NCBI GenBank assembly: GCA_024803745.1
Contig: JANJXV010000160.1
Coordinates: 1,928,001 to 1,992,000 of the forward strand
Reading direction: 5' to 3'
DNA: 64,000 nucleotides
From: Megascapheus bottae
Lineage: Eukaryota; Chordata; Mammalia; Rodentia; Geomyidae
Positions 21,061 through 32,258 of this stretch are shown piece by piece. A program made the position numbers and the translations under genes. Positions within the stretch are counted from its first letter, which is position 1, and each line of letters starts with the position of its first letter. The notes beneath the pieces are model-generated. The model worked only from the letters and a program-made list of their open reading frames with translations. It ran no database searches and was not told the DNA's origin.

Positions 21061-21210
21061 AAAGCTTCACTGGTGATTACAGGATATTTGAGCCCTGGGA
21101 TTATCTGGTGATTAGACTCCTTCTGGTGGCAAAGCTGTCTCCTAACAAGATTAATTTGGGGGCAACAAGAGGGTAATTATTAATGTATCCGGAAGGCGGC
21201 TCCAAGCACT
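21061..21210. promoter_or_regulatory. Candidate enhancer block with clustered homeobox-type cores
   Basis: Repeat-free. GATTAC (21075-21080), GATTAT (21099-21104) and GATTAG (21110-21115) are bicoid/Otx-like cores within 40 bases. AAGATTAATTTG and TAATTATTAATG (21174-21185) follow, then a CpG-bearing 'tccggaaggcggctcc' (ETS-like). Close spacing of such cores is typical of developmental enhancers. Conservation is untested. Confidence 0.35.
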
Positions 21211-21270
21211 GTTTCCCCAATGAGAGCAGATCTTTGTTTATTTATAGCTTCCTCTCAGGAGGAACATGGT

Positions 21271-21330
21271 ACAGGGAGAGGGAGGGAGGGAGGGAGGGAG
21301 AGAGGAAGAGACAGAGAGAGAGAGAGAGAA
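21271..21330. repeat. (GGGA)n/(AG)n polypurine tract
   Basis: ggga units pass into aga and (AG)n. G-rich tetramers of this kind can form G-quadruplexes. Confidence 0.9.
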
Positions 21331-22297
21331 CACCAGACCAAGGTGCACTCACAGAACTTGGAGGATAATTGATTGCTTCAAGTTCAAGGACTTTTGCAGT
21401 AAGCAAGAGCCTTTCAGACTCCCAGCATCCTCTGCTCAGGCAGTAGGCCAATGACAAAAGATCCACCATGAGCCCCCTGCCCGTGTCCCCTCCACCACTG
21501 CCTCCTTATGGACTTCCCCACTCTGTCCCCCTATCTCTATCTCCCCCCTCTGCCTCCATCTCTTGGCTCTTGTTCTGTCTACCACACCATGGCTGGAAAG
21601 ACTTTGGGAAAAAAAAAACAACAGACACACCATGCATCTCCTCTCCAATGACCAGCTCCCATTGCAATCAGAACAAAGCCTGATCCCCAGGAAACCACAA
21701 AGCCCTACTGGGCATGGCCCCCAATATTTCCTCAACCTTATCTCCTCTCCCACTGCAACCCACTTCCCTCCTGCTCTGCCAGACCAGTCACCAGCAGCAA
21801 CTAAACACAAAGAGCAACGCACACAGCACCCTTTTAAGCACGGCCATCCTTCGTTTGTCCTGCTTTGCTTTCCCTCTTAACACAGGCTGGCACGCCGAGT
21901 GGCTGCCTCTTCTGAGTGTTCTGTACAGGACTTCACAAACTCTCAGTAAGCCAGTCCTGAGCCATTCCTTGTAGGAGGATTCCCTCCCTGCCCCTGGCTG
22001 CAGAATTTTGTTCAGCCAATCAATACATAACCTTGTTTATTGTGTGTTGCTCTTTAAAGACCTTTTATCTAATACACTGTGATTCATGAACGTTGAACTG
22101 TGGTTGGCAGCCACATAACTCAGGGCTGAACGAAGCTTATCTTGCATTTCAGCACTGTGTCAGGGAAACTTGAAACAGTAAGCTCATGGACAGAAAACAC
22201 AGGGAAGGCGAGCATCACAGTCCGGTCACATGTGTCTAAGGGTGGGCAAAGAAAAGGATGAAAGGCGAGTGTCCGTGACTCCCTCCTGGACTTTGAG
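21331..22297. other. Unique sequence, pyrimidine-rich in part
   Basis: The plus strand is C/T-rich at 21470-21560 and 21720-21790, which keeps long open frames (128 codons minus at 21436-21822, 105 codons plus at 21563-21880) free of stops. Neither shows a recognisable protein family. Confidence 0.4.
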
Positions 22298-22512
22298 AAA
22301 CTTAGGAGGCTGAGATCTGAGGTTCCACGTTCAAATCCAGCCTGGGCAGACAAATCCAAGAAAGTCTTTTCTCCAATTAAGCAATAAAAAGTTGCAATTA
22401 GGGGCACAGCTGGAGTAGTTGAGCACCAACCCTGAGCCTCCTCCATCCACCAAAAACCAGCAAACAAACCTTGGAGAGAATGTGTGACTGAGTTCAAGCT
22501 CTAATACTGGCA
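22298..22512 (+). mobile_element. 7SL/B1-headed Geo SINE, degraded
   Basis: 'cttaggaggctgagatctg' and 'gttcaaatccagcctgggca' (head) precede 'tctccaattaagca' (linker) and a decayed right half ending 'gagttcaagctctaatac'. Confidence 0.7.
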
Positions 22513-23340
22513 TCAAAGAACAAGACAAGTAACCAAAAAACCATATACTTTTTAAAAAAATACTATGCCTCGAGATATATGTTTTCATAATTTGTTTCCA
22601 AGAGACCATTTTTTTTGGTAAAATGATTGCACACGGTGATCTTATCATTTGTTTGAAATCTACAAATAAAACTTTTTAACAACATAAAAACAAATGGACA
22701 TTCAAGTGTGGAGTAGTAAAACTGGTAGAACATGGAGACTAACGCCTCCCTCTTGAACCTCAGCCCGGCCCAGCAGAACTACATGCATGTCTGTAAAAGG
22801 CTGCAGCAGTGCGTTGGGCATTGATCTGGGTGTTACCAATAACAAGGCAATTCCAAGACAGACATGTCCAATATAGAGTCTGCAAGCCGTGAAAATGGAT
22901 CTGTATCTCTTATCATCAGTACATGATCTGAGTCCCCCACCAGAATATAAACTCTGAGGGATTATGTTTGCCACTATTTCTATTCACTGTTACATCTTCA
23001 ACTGCTAGAACACAACTCTTAACCAATGTTGGCTGCCTTAGGAAGCCTGAGGCTCTGTAGTCCAAACACAGACAACACCGAGAACATTTCCATAATTTGT
23101 AAATGTGCAGTGAGGCAGCAGGCATACACTGGGGAGGATCTTGAAGAATTGTCAGCCAGGTAAGTGGTGAATGTTGTAGGTGAGAAGCAAAAGCTCAGAG
23201 AAGGACATGGATGACCCAAGAAGACACACAGTTCAGTTGGAGCCGGAGAAACCTTCCTTTCCTAAGCCATGGCTCAGGCTTTCCTTCTGTTTTTGCTATC
23301 GGCCAGCACCTTAGAGATGGAATCTCCCTTATTACTGGGA
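22513..23340. other. Unique sequence, nothing recognised
   Basis: No repeat or gene recognised in about 0.8 kb. Confidence 0.4.
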
Positions 23341-23400
23341 CGTCTCAGGGCATCTGGCTTTGTGGTTCAGAACAAAGTGAGCGTTCAATAAATGCTGACA
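23341..23400 (+). mobile_element. Possible MIR 3' end
   Basis: 'gcgttcaataaatgctgaca' resembles the last bases of MIR ('gcgctcaataaatgttg'). It is short, so the call is weak. Confidence 0.4.
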
Positions 23401-23850
23401 GATCAGATTACAGGAAAGGAAAGGAGAATTCCCAGAAGATCAAAAGGCAGCCTGCACTTTCAGCTAAAGTCAATCACACCACCTGGAAGGACTGACTTAA
23501 TTTTGAAGCGTTAACTCTCACTGGAGAAAAGTTCATGAGGAAGAAAGTAGGACTCTACCTACATGACTTCCAAGGAATGAAAAAGTAAACTCCAATTGGC
23601 TATAAAATGAACAAGAGAATGAGTGTGCGTGTGTGTGCGTGTGTATTTACTGACTTGGACAACAGAAAAGTCCAGAATTAGGATGGATTTCAAGTGTGGT
23701 TTGCTACAGAGAGCCAAAACAGAGTTGAGTTTACTGTTTTGCAGCTCTGTTTCTCTGCAGTTCTCTTATCCATGTCTGCACAGTGGTTTCCATCATTGTA
23801 GAGTCCCAGAGAAAAGCACTGTACACTCCATGGTCCTCACCAAATATCCA

Positions 23851-23965
23851 AGATTCACTATGATTGGATGGGCTTATGTCACTCATCTACCCTTGAACCA
23901 ATCACCTACACCAGAGAAGGGTTAGAAGCTGTTGATTGGCTGGGCTGAGTCATAGTCCATAAACA
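23851..23965 (-). repeat. Ancient CCAAT/ATTGG repeat remnant, reversed
   Basis: 'tatgattggatgggcttatg', 'cccttgaaccaatcacc' and 'ttgattggctgggctgagtc' give the reverse order of the pattern at 13799 and 29410. Confidence 0.4.
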
Positions 23966-24183
23966 TAGTGTCAGATAGAAAGAGGGGTAGGGAAATGACC
24001 TCCACAAAATGATCACTCTTTCAGTACACTAAGTAGTTAGGCGAGGCTAAACAGCTTCCAGGGACTCTCAAAATAGGAACAGAATTTGAGAAACGGCTAG
24101 TTAAAAAAATAATTTTCCCTACCAAACATTATTGTTCCACATCTCTTGCTAAAGTATGGGGATATAGAGTTAAAAATCTTGAT

Positions 24184-24243
24184 CTTTCTTTCCTTTTTTT
24201 CCTTCCTTCCTTCCTTTCCTTTCCTTCCTGTCTCTCTTTTCTC
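24184..24243. repeat. (TTCC)n pyrimidine tract
   Basis: ctttctttcc, (ccttcc)n and ctctctttt units on the plus strand. Confidence 0.9.
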
Positions 24244-27099
24244 TATCAATTATAACATAAAAGTATTTTCAGAATAGTTAAGACTAGACTAGGCAAACTC
24301 AAGCCTGTTGCAAAGAAAATATCATCCACGTATATAAAAACTGAAATAAGAGAGAAAAAAAGAAGGCTTGATCTATACCCACACAAAAGAAATAAATAGC
24401 ATTGTTTTGGTGTCGTTTTTCTCCTAACATCCTCTCTTTGAATATCATACATATACAAGAGGAGGAAAAAAATCTGCAATGATAAGTGAACTCCTTGGCA
24501 GAGTTCTTCTAGTCCTGTAATATCCGACAGGTTCATGAATGCCATGGACGGAACCAACCATTTTCTCCATTCCCTTCTGCATGTCTTCATTCCACTGAAG
24601 ACGGCCTCACACCCAGACAGACTTCTAACACTTTCTCGTCCTGCTCTTGTCAGACAGTGACTCTGCTGCTGAGCGTTCTGGCAGAGCAGGCACACTGTGG
24701 ACAGGAGCCTCTCCTTTTCCCACTGATACCCGCTGCAAAGAAAGCTTTTTATATCACTTCTGAGACACTTGTTTAAGGTTTGTGCTGAAGTCTGCAAACC
24801 AAGCAGACAAGTGCTCAGATTCAGAACTCAGCAATCCCAGCAACGATGAGCTGTGGGGAGTTGGGGATTGTCGGAACTCATGGGATGTTGGAATCTATGT
24901 GGGTTCCATTACATGATGAGGCTTGTTCAGGCAGGGAACCCGAGGGGGCCCCTATGCTGTGTGATGGGATGACAGAAAGAAGTGCCTAGCACCAACCCCA
25001 GGAATAGACAACATGGTAGATAACAGTGAAGAGTTCTTTTAGAATGTAGCAGCAAGAAAGAGGTGCCGGATATGTGTGGTCATTTATTAGTTGTTTTTTT
25101 TTTTCAAATTCGCTCAAGGAGGGGAAAAAAGTGAGGTGCAGATGGATTGGCTAGTGTATCTGACAAAAATAAAAAGAGGACTGGTTTGAGGCAGGAATGG
25201 ATCCAAGGATGAAATTGTGGGTGTGAGCACTGTGTCTCTCCATCTCTTAGATGGAGTGGCCTGGACTTATGTTCATGTTCCGCACAGGCTTTCTCCAAGT
25301 GGAGGGAAATGTTTGGGGTCCCCCGGGGATCCCAGTCACCATTCTTCATTCAGCTTTGTGATATGCAATGCTTTCTTCTCTAGCAGAAATTCTAGGGAAT
25401 TGCCAGAGGAGTGCTCTGATTGGCCTGGCTTAAGTAGAAAACCAACTTTTGGAACTAGAGGACTGGGGTGGCATGATATGTCAGTCTTGGGGTGCACATC
25501 TTCCTTAAGAGTAAGGCCGCCCAATTTAGCACGTAAAAAGTTACAGTGTAAGTATGGATTACACGTGATTCCTTCTCGGGGAGAAATCTGAAACAGGGTG
25601 TCTTATGCTTTCTGAACAGTAACTGGGAAAATCACCAGGTTCCCCTGCCAGGGAAGAGAAGGATTAATTCATAAAGCGCATACATTGGGTAAACCAAGAA
25701 ACTATTGTCCTTTGGCTCCGTTTCTCTTGGACTTTTTTTTACCCATGCTGATAAGAACTTACAATTTGATGGGGAAAACTAGAAACTATGAACCAATGCT
25801 TCTCTGCTTAAAAAAAAATAGAAAAAAGCTCCAGAGATTATGAGTTTGGTGGGATGTTAATAGTTCTTAAGTATAAAAGGAGTCCTGTGACCCAAAAGGC
25901 TTTAAGGAAAGAGGGGATGAACTCAGCTAATCAAATTTATCTGCTATGAGACTGTCCATTTCCAGAGTGAATTTCCCAGGGGGAAAAGGACCATGGAAAC
26001 GCTTCACACAGAACAGCTTTCTGGGACTTGGATTTTGCAGAAATCATAACAAGGGCCGGGGCCAAGTGCTAACTAGCTTTATCATTAATGGGATGGATAT
26101 GACACACTAAATCCTCTAGATTACTCCAGGGTATGTTTAAAGGACAAAATAAGAGGAAGTATTGATTCCAACTGTTTTCAACCATAACTAAGATGCAGGG
26201 ATTGCAATGCCTCCTCCATACAAATAAAAATGTCCATCACCCAAACACGTGGATGTGTGTCCTAGACAGCCTGGCCAAGCCAAGTTCCATCATCTTTTTT
26301 TTTTTTTGCTTTGTGTATTAGCTCCTAAATTATACCTCCCAGAATGCATTGCATCAGGAAATGGCACCAATTTCTTTTGCACTCAAAGAAGGGCGCTCTC
26401 CCACTTTAGACATACCTCCCATCCCACAGATCTCTAATTTTTAGTGCTTAGATTTTGTTTTTGTCTAACATCTGGCCTGTCTTTTATTTTCACAAATTCA
26501 CAGAAATCAAGAGCTGGAGGGTTGGGAGTAAAAGGCTTTTATTCCTCTCTGCTGCTACTGTTTTGTACTTTTCTCAATGACACAGTATTCTGCATTCCCA
26601 AGGAGCTCTCGGCTTCTTATTTTAATGCTTGTCAACCTCTGCCCCTCTGCCAAGTTTCTTCTAAGGAACAGCATCCAGAATGCTTCCATTTCCTTTGTAC
26701 ACCCCCCCTCAATTCTCCACATTCTGTTTGCTTCTCCACATCCCATTGAAAATTGGATACTGGGAGTTGCCTGCTATGATAATGAACCATTCATGTTTCA
26801 ACTTGAAAAGGCATTTAAGATACCTGTTTTCATTAGTAATTATAGATAAGTGCTATGGTGGATAGTTTTTTCCCCCTTTAATTATGGTACAGAAAAAAAA
26901 GTCTTTAAGAAATGGAGCAATTAATTTCCTGAAACCTTACTGAGAGCAAAGTATGATGTTAGCCCTCACTTTGGGAAGTATTTGTATGTAATTGGGCTTG
27001 GCTGCTTGCAAGGGCAGGGTGGGGGGGGGAGAAGTAAATTATATTCTAGAATCATCTCTATCATATCTCAGACATGAATGACTATTTTTAATATTTTTT
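24244..27099. other. Long unique stretch; includes the longest open frame
   Basis: About 2.8 kb with almost no recognised repeat apart from a weak ATTGG remnant at 25405-25470. The 183-codon minus frame at 24246-24797 starts at an ATG but ends in AT-rich, low-complexity hydrophobic codons. It has no known domain, no spliced neighbours and no CpG promoter, and I do not call it a gene. A 124-codon plus frame (25217-25591) and a 101-codon plus frame (26444-26749) are likewise unsupported. Confidence 0.45.
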
Positions 27100-27255
27100 G
27101 CCTGAGTTCACTCATTCATTCTACAAACACATGTTGAATGATTTTCGTGGGCCAGTAGCCTTATCAAACACTGAAAGTGCAATGACTACTTATTCATCTA
27201 CTTATTCATTCAACAATTAGATAATTGCTATGCACAAAGCACTAGTATTTAAAAA
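27100..27255 (-). mobile_element. MIR/L2-like 3' ends, antisense (weak)
   Basis: Two successive 'cattcat...caacaa/acaaac' segments (about 27106-27190 and 27194-27255) with 'gccagtagcc' and 'caaagcactag' resemble reversed ends of MIR or L2. They may be two elements or a local duplication. Confidence 0.4.
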
Positions 27256-27469
27256 CAGATTGCAATTGTGAAGGTTCGGTATGACTAGGCAAATCAGCTC
27301 TCCTAAGGGGAAAAAAAATGTTCCTGTTGTCTGAGTTTGTATTCCACATCTAAGGTGGTTTTTTTTTAATTGCATTTACATCAGGAGCAATCTACATACT
27401 TATCGAGAGTAAGAAAGTGGTTACATGAATCATTGCAATCTACAGCCATTAATAAGCAGATAAAAGGTA

Positions 27470-27542
27470 TTGTTATATATAGGATATAGGATAGGTGTGT
27501 ATAAATGTGTTTATATAAGTATGTATGTGAGATATACATATA
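27470..27542. repeat. AT-rich TATATA/GGATA tract
   Basis: tatatataggatatagg-type units, then gtatgtatgtgagatatacatatata. A related but reversed tract lies on the other side of the next feature. Confidence 0.7.
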
Positions 27543-28091
27543 TAATGAAATGGGGAGGCTGGGTCCAGTCGGGGCCATCTTGGCCATATAGTAGACAGGG
27601 AATTGGGTTTAATTGATGCCATCTTATCTTCATGGTGGAGGAAGGTGATATCCTACCTCCTAGGGGAGAGGCCTGCCTGAATTCCTAGAGACTGGGGTGG
27701 AGACCTGGATGACAGGTGAGTGGACCTGTCAGTCCTATGCCTTGAACTTGAGAGACTCTTGAGTTTCCTGTGACCCTGCTCCTGACACTACTTTGACCAA
27801 GACCAGTTAAGGTGCCCTGACACCAAGCCTTATGTCCTGTGTCTCCTGGCTCCTGGCGCTTCTCCAGTCACCACGGCATCCTACTTCAGCTCTCCTTTGG
27901 GGTTGATCTGGCTTGTCGGTATTGTTTTTCTATTCTTCCTTTCCTCCCCTGCTCTCATGGCTCAGTTTTCTGACAGTGTTAAGTATATTTGAGGGGCTCA
28001 AAGTCTTTGTGACAAGACCTGGCTCTCCAATAAAGAATCCCAATTCAGCTGCTCAAAATGTGGCTTCTCTGTTTCTCAAGATTTATAACAA
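27543..28091 (+). mobile_element. Possible solo LTR of an endogenous retrovirus, family unknown
   Basis: The block is compositionally distinct (GC-rich, even) between two AT-rich arrays. It begins 'tgaaatggggaggctgggtc', has 'ggggccatcttggcc' near the start, an AATAAA polyadenylation signal at 28029-28034, and ends near 'caagatttataaca'. TG...CA ends, a late AATAAA and a length of about 0.55 kb suit an LTR. No target duplication is convincing and I do not recognise the family. A cut-off processed transcript is the main alternative. Confidence 0.35.
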
Positions 28092-28094
28092 TAG

Positions 28095-28311
28095 AAAAAA
28101 GAAATATATATCTCACACATATCCTATATATCTCAGCACATCACATGTATCTTATATATATACTATATATGCACATAAGACACATATCATATGTATGATA
28201 TACACCCAATGTACAGCATGCATTTCTTCTAAGGTCATATGATATATGCTATAGTGGCTATCATATATATACATATGATAAAGATAAGTTATATATGTAA
28301 TTATAGATATT
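28095..28311. repeat. AT-rich (TATA/CATA)n tract
   Basis: Degenerate atatatctcacacatatcc, catatcatatgtatgatatac and similar units over about 215 bases, with several small palindromes such as CATATG. Confidence 0.8.
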
Positions 28312-28531
28312 AAATTCCTGAATGGGGCCGAGAGTTTGGCCCAGTGGTAGAGTGCTTGCCTAGCATGCACAAAGACCCGGGTTTGATTCCTCGGCACCAC
28401 ATACATAGAAAATAAAAGCCAGAAGTGGTGCTGAAGCTCAAGTGGTAGAGCTCTAGCCTTGAGAAAGTCCAAGGACAGTGCTCAGGCCCTGAGCTCAAGC
28501 CCAGGACTGGCAAAAAAAAATTCCTGAATGG
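28312..28531 (+). mobile_element. IDL-Geo dimeric SINE with perfect target duplication
   Basis: The element is 28326-28519. The left half has 'tggcccagtggtagag' (box A) and 'gggtttgattcc' (box B). The right half has 'gctcaagtggtagagctc' and 'ttgagaaagtccaagga'. The duplication AAATTCCTGAATGG flanks it (28312-28325 and 28518-28531, sharing A-tail bases). It carries the 'gtggtagagtgc' subfamily state. Confidence 0.93.
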
Positions 28532-29384
28532 TGGGGGGGGGAATCTACTTTTAAGCAGTTCTGCAGCAAGCAATCACAGGCTCTGACCTTCCCAATCAAT
28601 AGCCACACTTTCAGCTCCTCACATAGCTCAGCCCCGGGGCACCCATCTGCGCCTGGAATCCAGAGGCCCACAGTAGGAGGAACCGAACAGCCCCTGAAGA
28701 GGACATTTCACTATCCATCAAGTTCAAGAGGCCTCCCCAGAGTCCCTAAATTCCTCCACAGCAAAGTGAGTGGAATTTTAACCAGCTGCTTGCATGAGGA
28801 ATCTATGAATATGCAACCCTCCCTCGCTTCCCTGGATTGGGGAGGGGGAGGTGAAATATCAAGAAACAGAGATAATTGGGCCCTTACATTTGATATTCTC
28901 AGCTGTTGTTCACGGTTGGTGCAGGTTTCCTGCCTAGCAAGCTTGTGAGAGATTTAGGTCGAGGCAAATACCATGGGTATTATCCATTAGAACAAGATCA
29001 AAAGGAAGGAGTGCATTTTTTAAAAGTCCAGTGTGCAACATGATTACTTGATGGTACTGTTAATTTTCTTCTGTGTTTTGTAACCTCTCTAGAGAGGAGT
29101 TTGCAAATACCCCGTGTTTCCATTATCCTGGGGCCAAAACAAGCCTGGGCTTACTGCATCGTAGGAGGTGGGATTCTGTGGCTCGTCATGGCGTCGCCAT
29201 CTCCATCATCAGAGATGGAGAAAGGTAAGGCTTCTCCGCAGGTGAAGTTACCTGGGATTGCTGATAGACTGAATGCAACCTGACAGAGCCTCCAGAAGCA
29301 ACACTGACCTTGCTGCAAAGTAGCCAGCTTCTCTTCTTTCTCTAGGCAACCAGGCCCATGTTTTCACGGTTTGGAGGGATGGAT
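28532..29384. other. Unique sequence, nothing recognised
   Basis: Single-copy, with a G-run at 28532-28542. No gene or repeat recognised. Confidence 0.4.
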
Positions 29385-29520
29385 TGGACCCAGGATGGGT
29401 GTGTCACTCTGGGCCAGCCAATCAAAGCATCTTTTTCTCTCTGCCATGGTGATTGGATGGAAGTTGCTTATACAAGCTATTCAGAACCAATGAGAATGTA
29501 ACTGGGACTGCTGTAAGGAA
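29385..29520 (+). repeat. Ancient CCAAT/ATTGG repeat remnant
   Basis: 'gggccagccaatcaaagcat', 'gccatggtgattggatgg' and 'gaaccaatgagaatgtaac' repeat the ordered pattern seen at 13799. It is the clearest of the four remnants. Confidence 0.45.
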
Positions 29521-30524
29521 AATCAACCTGGAACCAGTCACCTTACCTGTTCTCCCCTCCCCAACCACAGGAAGAACTCACACCACAGATCAGTGGACTT
29601 CTCTTTCTCTCTGCTTCCCAGCTTCCACAAGGTAAGTGGCATTGTCCTGCCACATTCTCCCAACTAAGATTTATGTTCAGCCTCCTCTCAGGCCCAACAC
29701 CAAGGACCAAGCCATTTCCTCCTTTACATCATTTTACCAAGTATTTTGCGACCGTAACAGAAGGCTGGCTAAGGCAGACGCTCAGGACTGCAATACCAAC
29801 TCTAAGAAGAAATTTAATAAATGTTACCATCAGGATCTTGGTAACACCCCCTCAAATACTTCATGTGCTGCGAGAATATGATTTCTTAACAGAAGCAGAA
29901 GAGGTCCTAGACGGAATTGGGCTCTTCAGCATCAGTACAAAACTACTTCTGCCTTCCCATTTCCATCAAGCACCTCAATACCACACTGTTTTTGGAAGCC
30001 CAGGCTTGGAAATGAGGTTTCTGATTTACTTTTCAATTTGCACTCAGAGGAATGTGTCATAGCCGTGGGTCACTTGAGTCACTCAGGTGCTTCCCGGAAT
30101 AATGCCCAGGATGGGGGAGGAGGGGTCCTTTGGAATTGTGCTTTTGCAAAACGTGACATCACTGAAAAGTTATCAGCAACACTTCCTCAGAGATACCAGG
30201 AGAAGCTGTATTGTTTAGACAAATGCTAATCATTGAGGCCTCCTGCAAATTAAGAGGAAAAAGTGATAAGAAAAAAAAAACATCAAGAAAGGATCAGTGT
30301 ACATTTGTAACTAGTTTTTGCAGGAAGATGTGGCCCTGACATCACTGCAGATGCAGGGGACCAGGAAGGGCAAGAGAATTGGCAGGTGGCTGTCATCCAG
30401 TTGGCCTGGCCTGACACTGTCACAGACAAGCATATTTTGCTTGTCTGTGGAAGGCTTGGGATCTTTTTTTGGATCCTGATTTTTTAAATGCTCACAGTCC
30501 CCTGAAAAAGACAAAGTCTTTCTG
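29521..30524. other. Unique sequence, nothing recognised
   Basis: About 1 kb without a recognised repeat. A 129-codon frame at 29673-30062 has no recognised motif. Confidence 0.4.
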
Positions 30525-30822
30525 ATAAGGATTTTTTTGTTGTTGTTTTTGTTGCTGTTTTGTTTTTGTTGTTGTCAGTTGTGGGGCTTGAACTCAGGGC
30601 CCAGGCACTGTCCCAGAGCTCTTTTGCTCAAGGCTAGCACTCCACCACCACGAGCCACAGCTACATTTCCAGTTTTTGAGTGGTTTATTGGAAGTAAGAG
30701 TCTCAAGAGGACTTTCCTGCCCAGCGTGACTTTTAATTGTGATTCTCAGACCTCGGCCCCCAGAGTAGCTACGGTTATAGACATGAGCTACTGGAAGCAC
30801 CTGGCTTCCAATAAGGATTTTT
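30525..30822 (-). mobile_element. 7SL/B1-headed Geo SINE, antisense, with target duplication
   Basis: The element is 30537-30810. It opens with a (GTT)n stretch, the reversed (AAC)n tail. The right half ('gctcaaggctagcactcc') and the head ending near 'gagctactggaagcacctgg' follow. The 12-base duplication ATAAGGATTTTT lies at 30525-30536 and 30811-30822. Confidence 0.88.
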
Positions 30823-31009
30823 AAATGATGTTACTTTTAAGTTGTTTTTGCCTCAAAACAAGTGAGGGGAAAAAATGGCAGATCACTGGACCAGTTGAAA
30901 ATACACCAGACAAATGCAAAAGGATCAAAAGCATGCTCATAGCAAGTCCGTCAGATAAAATGCAATTCAAGGTCAAAAGCATACATTTTTCCAAATGAGA
31001 GATCCCTTA
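30823..31009. other. Short unique stretch
   Basis: No feature recognised. Confidence 0.4.
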
Positions 31010-31165
31010 ATTATTTATATATTTATTATTAATATTTATTCATATATTTGATAACATATTATATGTAAGATGTAACATATATAATTATATATTATATTCA
31101 TATAATTTGTATGTGACATAATGTACTAGGTATCATTATAGATTATATGTATATATCTGTGATCT
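31010..31165. repeat. AT-rich tract
   Basis: Dense tatata, ttatat and attat units over about 155 bases. It may act as a matrix-attachment or easily unwound region, but only composition supports that. Confidence 0.75.
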
Positions 31166-31219
31166 TTGACCCAAACTAATAGAGTAATAAAACATTCTGT
31201 ACCTAAAGGAAGAGCATAA

Positions 31220-31370
31220 AGGAAAGAAATTGGGGAATGTTAGAATATGCCCCAATATGGGAGGAGGTAAAAGAATGCTAATGGGGCCTTACTATGAAAT
31301 ACTATGCAGGGATTAGAATGATCTACCTATGAACTATAGCACTCGAATGACTTGCTATTGTTGGAGACTT
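31220..31370 (+). mobile_element. Possible old L1 ORF2 fragment
   Basis: 'gaaatactatgcagggatta' followed by 'gaatgatctacctatgaact' resembles forward-strand ORF2 coding near the L1 3' end. It is too short and decayed for certainty. Confidence 0.35.
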
Positions 31371-32035
31371 CCCACGTCTGGACATGCCTTCTGTCCTTCT
31401 GTGAGCGATCAGCAACCACAAAACAATTGACATGGAGACAGGTAGCTTATCTCCCTGCCCTCTTATAAGTCAAAGTCTGTCCCGGAACACCAAATAGGAA
31501 GCTCACAGTGAGATAGGGCTTAGACGAGATGTCACCTGGGGGTATTTACTTCCATTCCACCTTCTGTTTGCCCTCTCCTACTGTTCTTGCTCCAACATAG
31601 GTGCATCTGGAGAGCAGGTCTCAAATGACCACATGCACAAGTCCCGAGTGCAAGCTCTACTCCACAAAGCACAAGCCAAGGCAGGCTGCCACAAAGTGAT
31701 GGACCCTAATGATGACGACAGCACTATTTACCATGTTGATATATGAGCATACTATGGGATGCTCAATGCCTTACGTATTTGTTTTTTCATATTCTCACGA
31801 ACGTCTCCATAGATAGTCACGAGGAATCCCTATTTTGTAGAGGATGAACTGAAGGCTGGAAGAAGAAATCTGAATTGCCCGAGTTCATGTTGTCACAAGT
31901 TAGCAAAGCAAGTCTTTGCTCCCAGTTGATGCTGCTCAGAGACCAGCAAAGAAGCGTCCACTCTCCAAGGTCAACTAACGCACCTCCAGACCTGCAGTAC
32001 CACACTTTGATGCTGTAGGTTGGGTTTGGTTTGGG
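31371..32035. other. Unique sequence, nothing recognised
   Basis: Single-copy. No repeat or gene recognised. Confidence 0.4.
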
Positions 32036-32258
32036 TTCTGTGCCCGTAATGGGGCTTACACTCAGGGTCTGGGTATGTTGTCTCTTAGCTTCATCACTCA
32101 AGGCTAGTGCCCTCCCACTTGAGCCACTTCGGGCTTTCTGTTGGTTAACTGGAGATGAGAATCTCACAGACTTTACTCTGCAGGCTGGCTTTGAAAGCCA
32201 ATCCTCAGATCCCAGCCTCCAGAGCAGCTAGGATTATAGGTGTGAGCCATTGGCAACT
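32036..32258 (-). mobile_element. 7SL/B1-headed Geo SINE, antisense
   Basis: 'aatggggcttacactcaggg', 'ctcaaggctagtgccctccc', 'ttaactggagatgagaatc' and 'ataggtgtgagccattggc' give the complete reversed order: right half, linker, head. No clear target duplication. Confidence 0.85.

Noticed and set aside
21118..21130. ctggtggca resembling a reversed CTCF core
   Set aside because: Reading CCACCAGAAGGAG it lacks the GGC of the core; two key positions mismatch.
21436..21880. Overlapping 128- and 105-codon frames on opposite strands
   Set aside because: The DNA is pyrimidine-biased and stop-poor here; neither frame resembles a known protein.
24246..24797. 183-codon open frame on the minus strand
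   Set aside because: No recognisable domain, no upstream promoter features, no splice partners; the C-terminal half is hydrophobic, AT-rich and low in complexity. The length is within chance expectation for the window.
29673..30062. 129-codon frame beside an ATTGG repeat
   Set aside because: No motif, no codon pattern, and three overlapping frames of similar length suggest merely stop-poor DNA.
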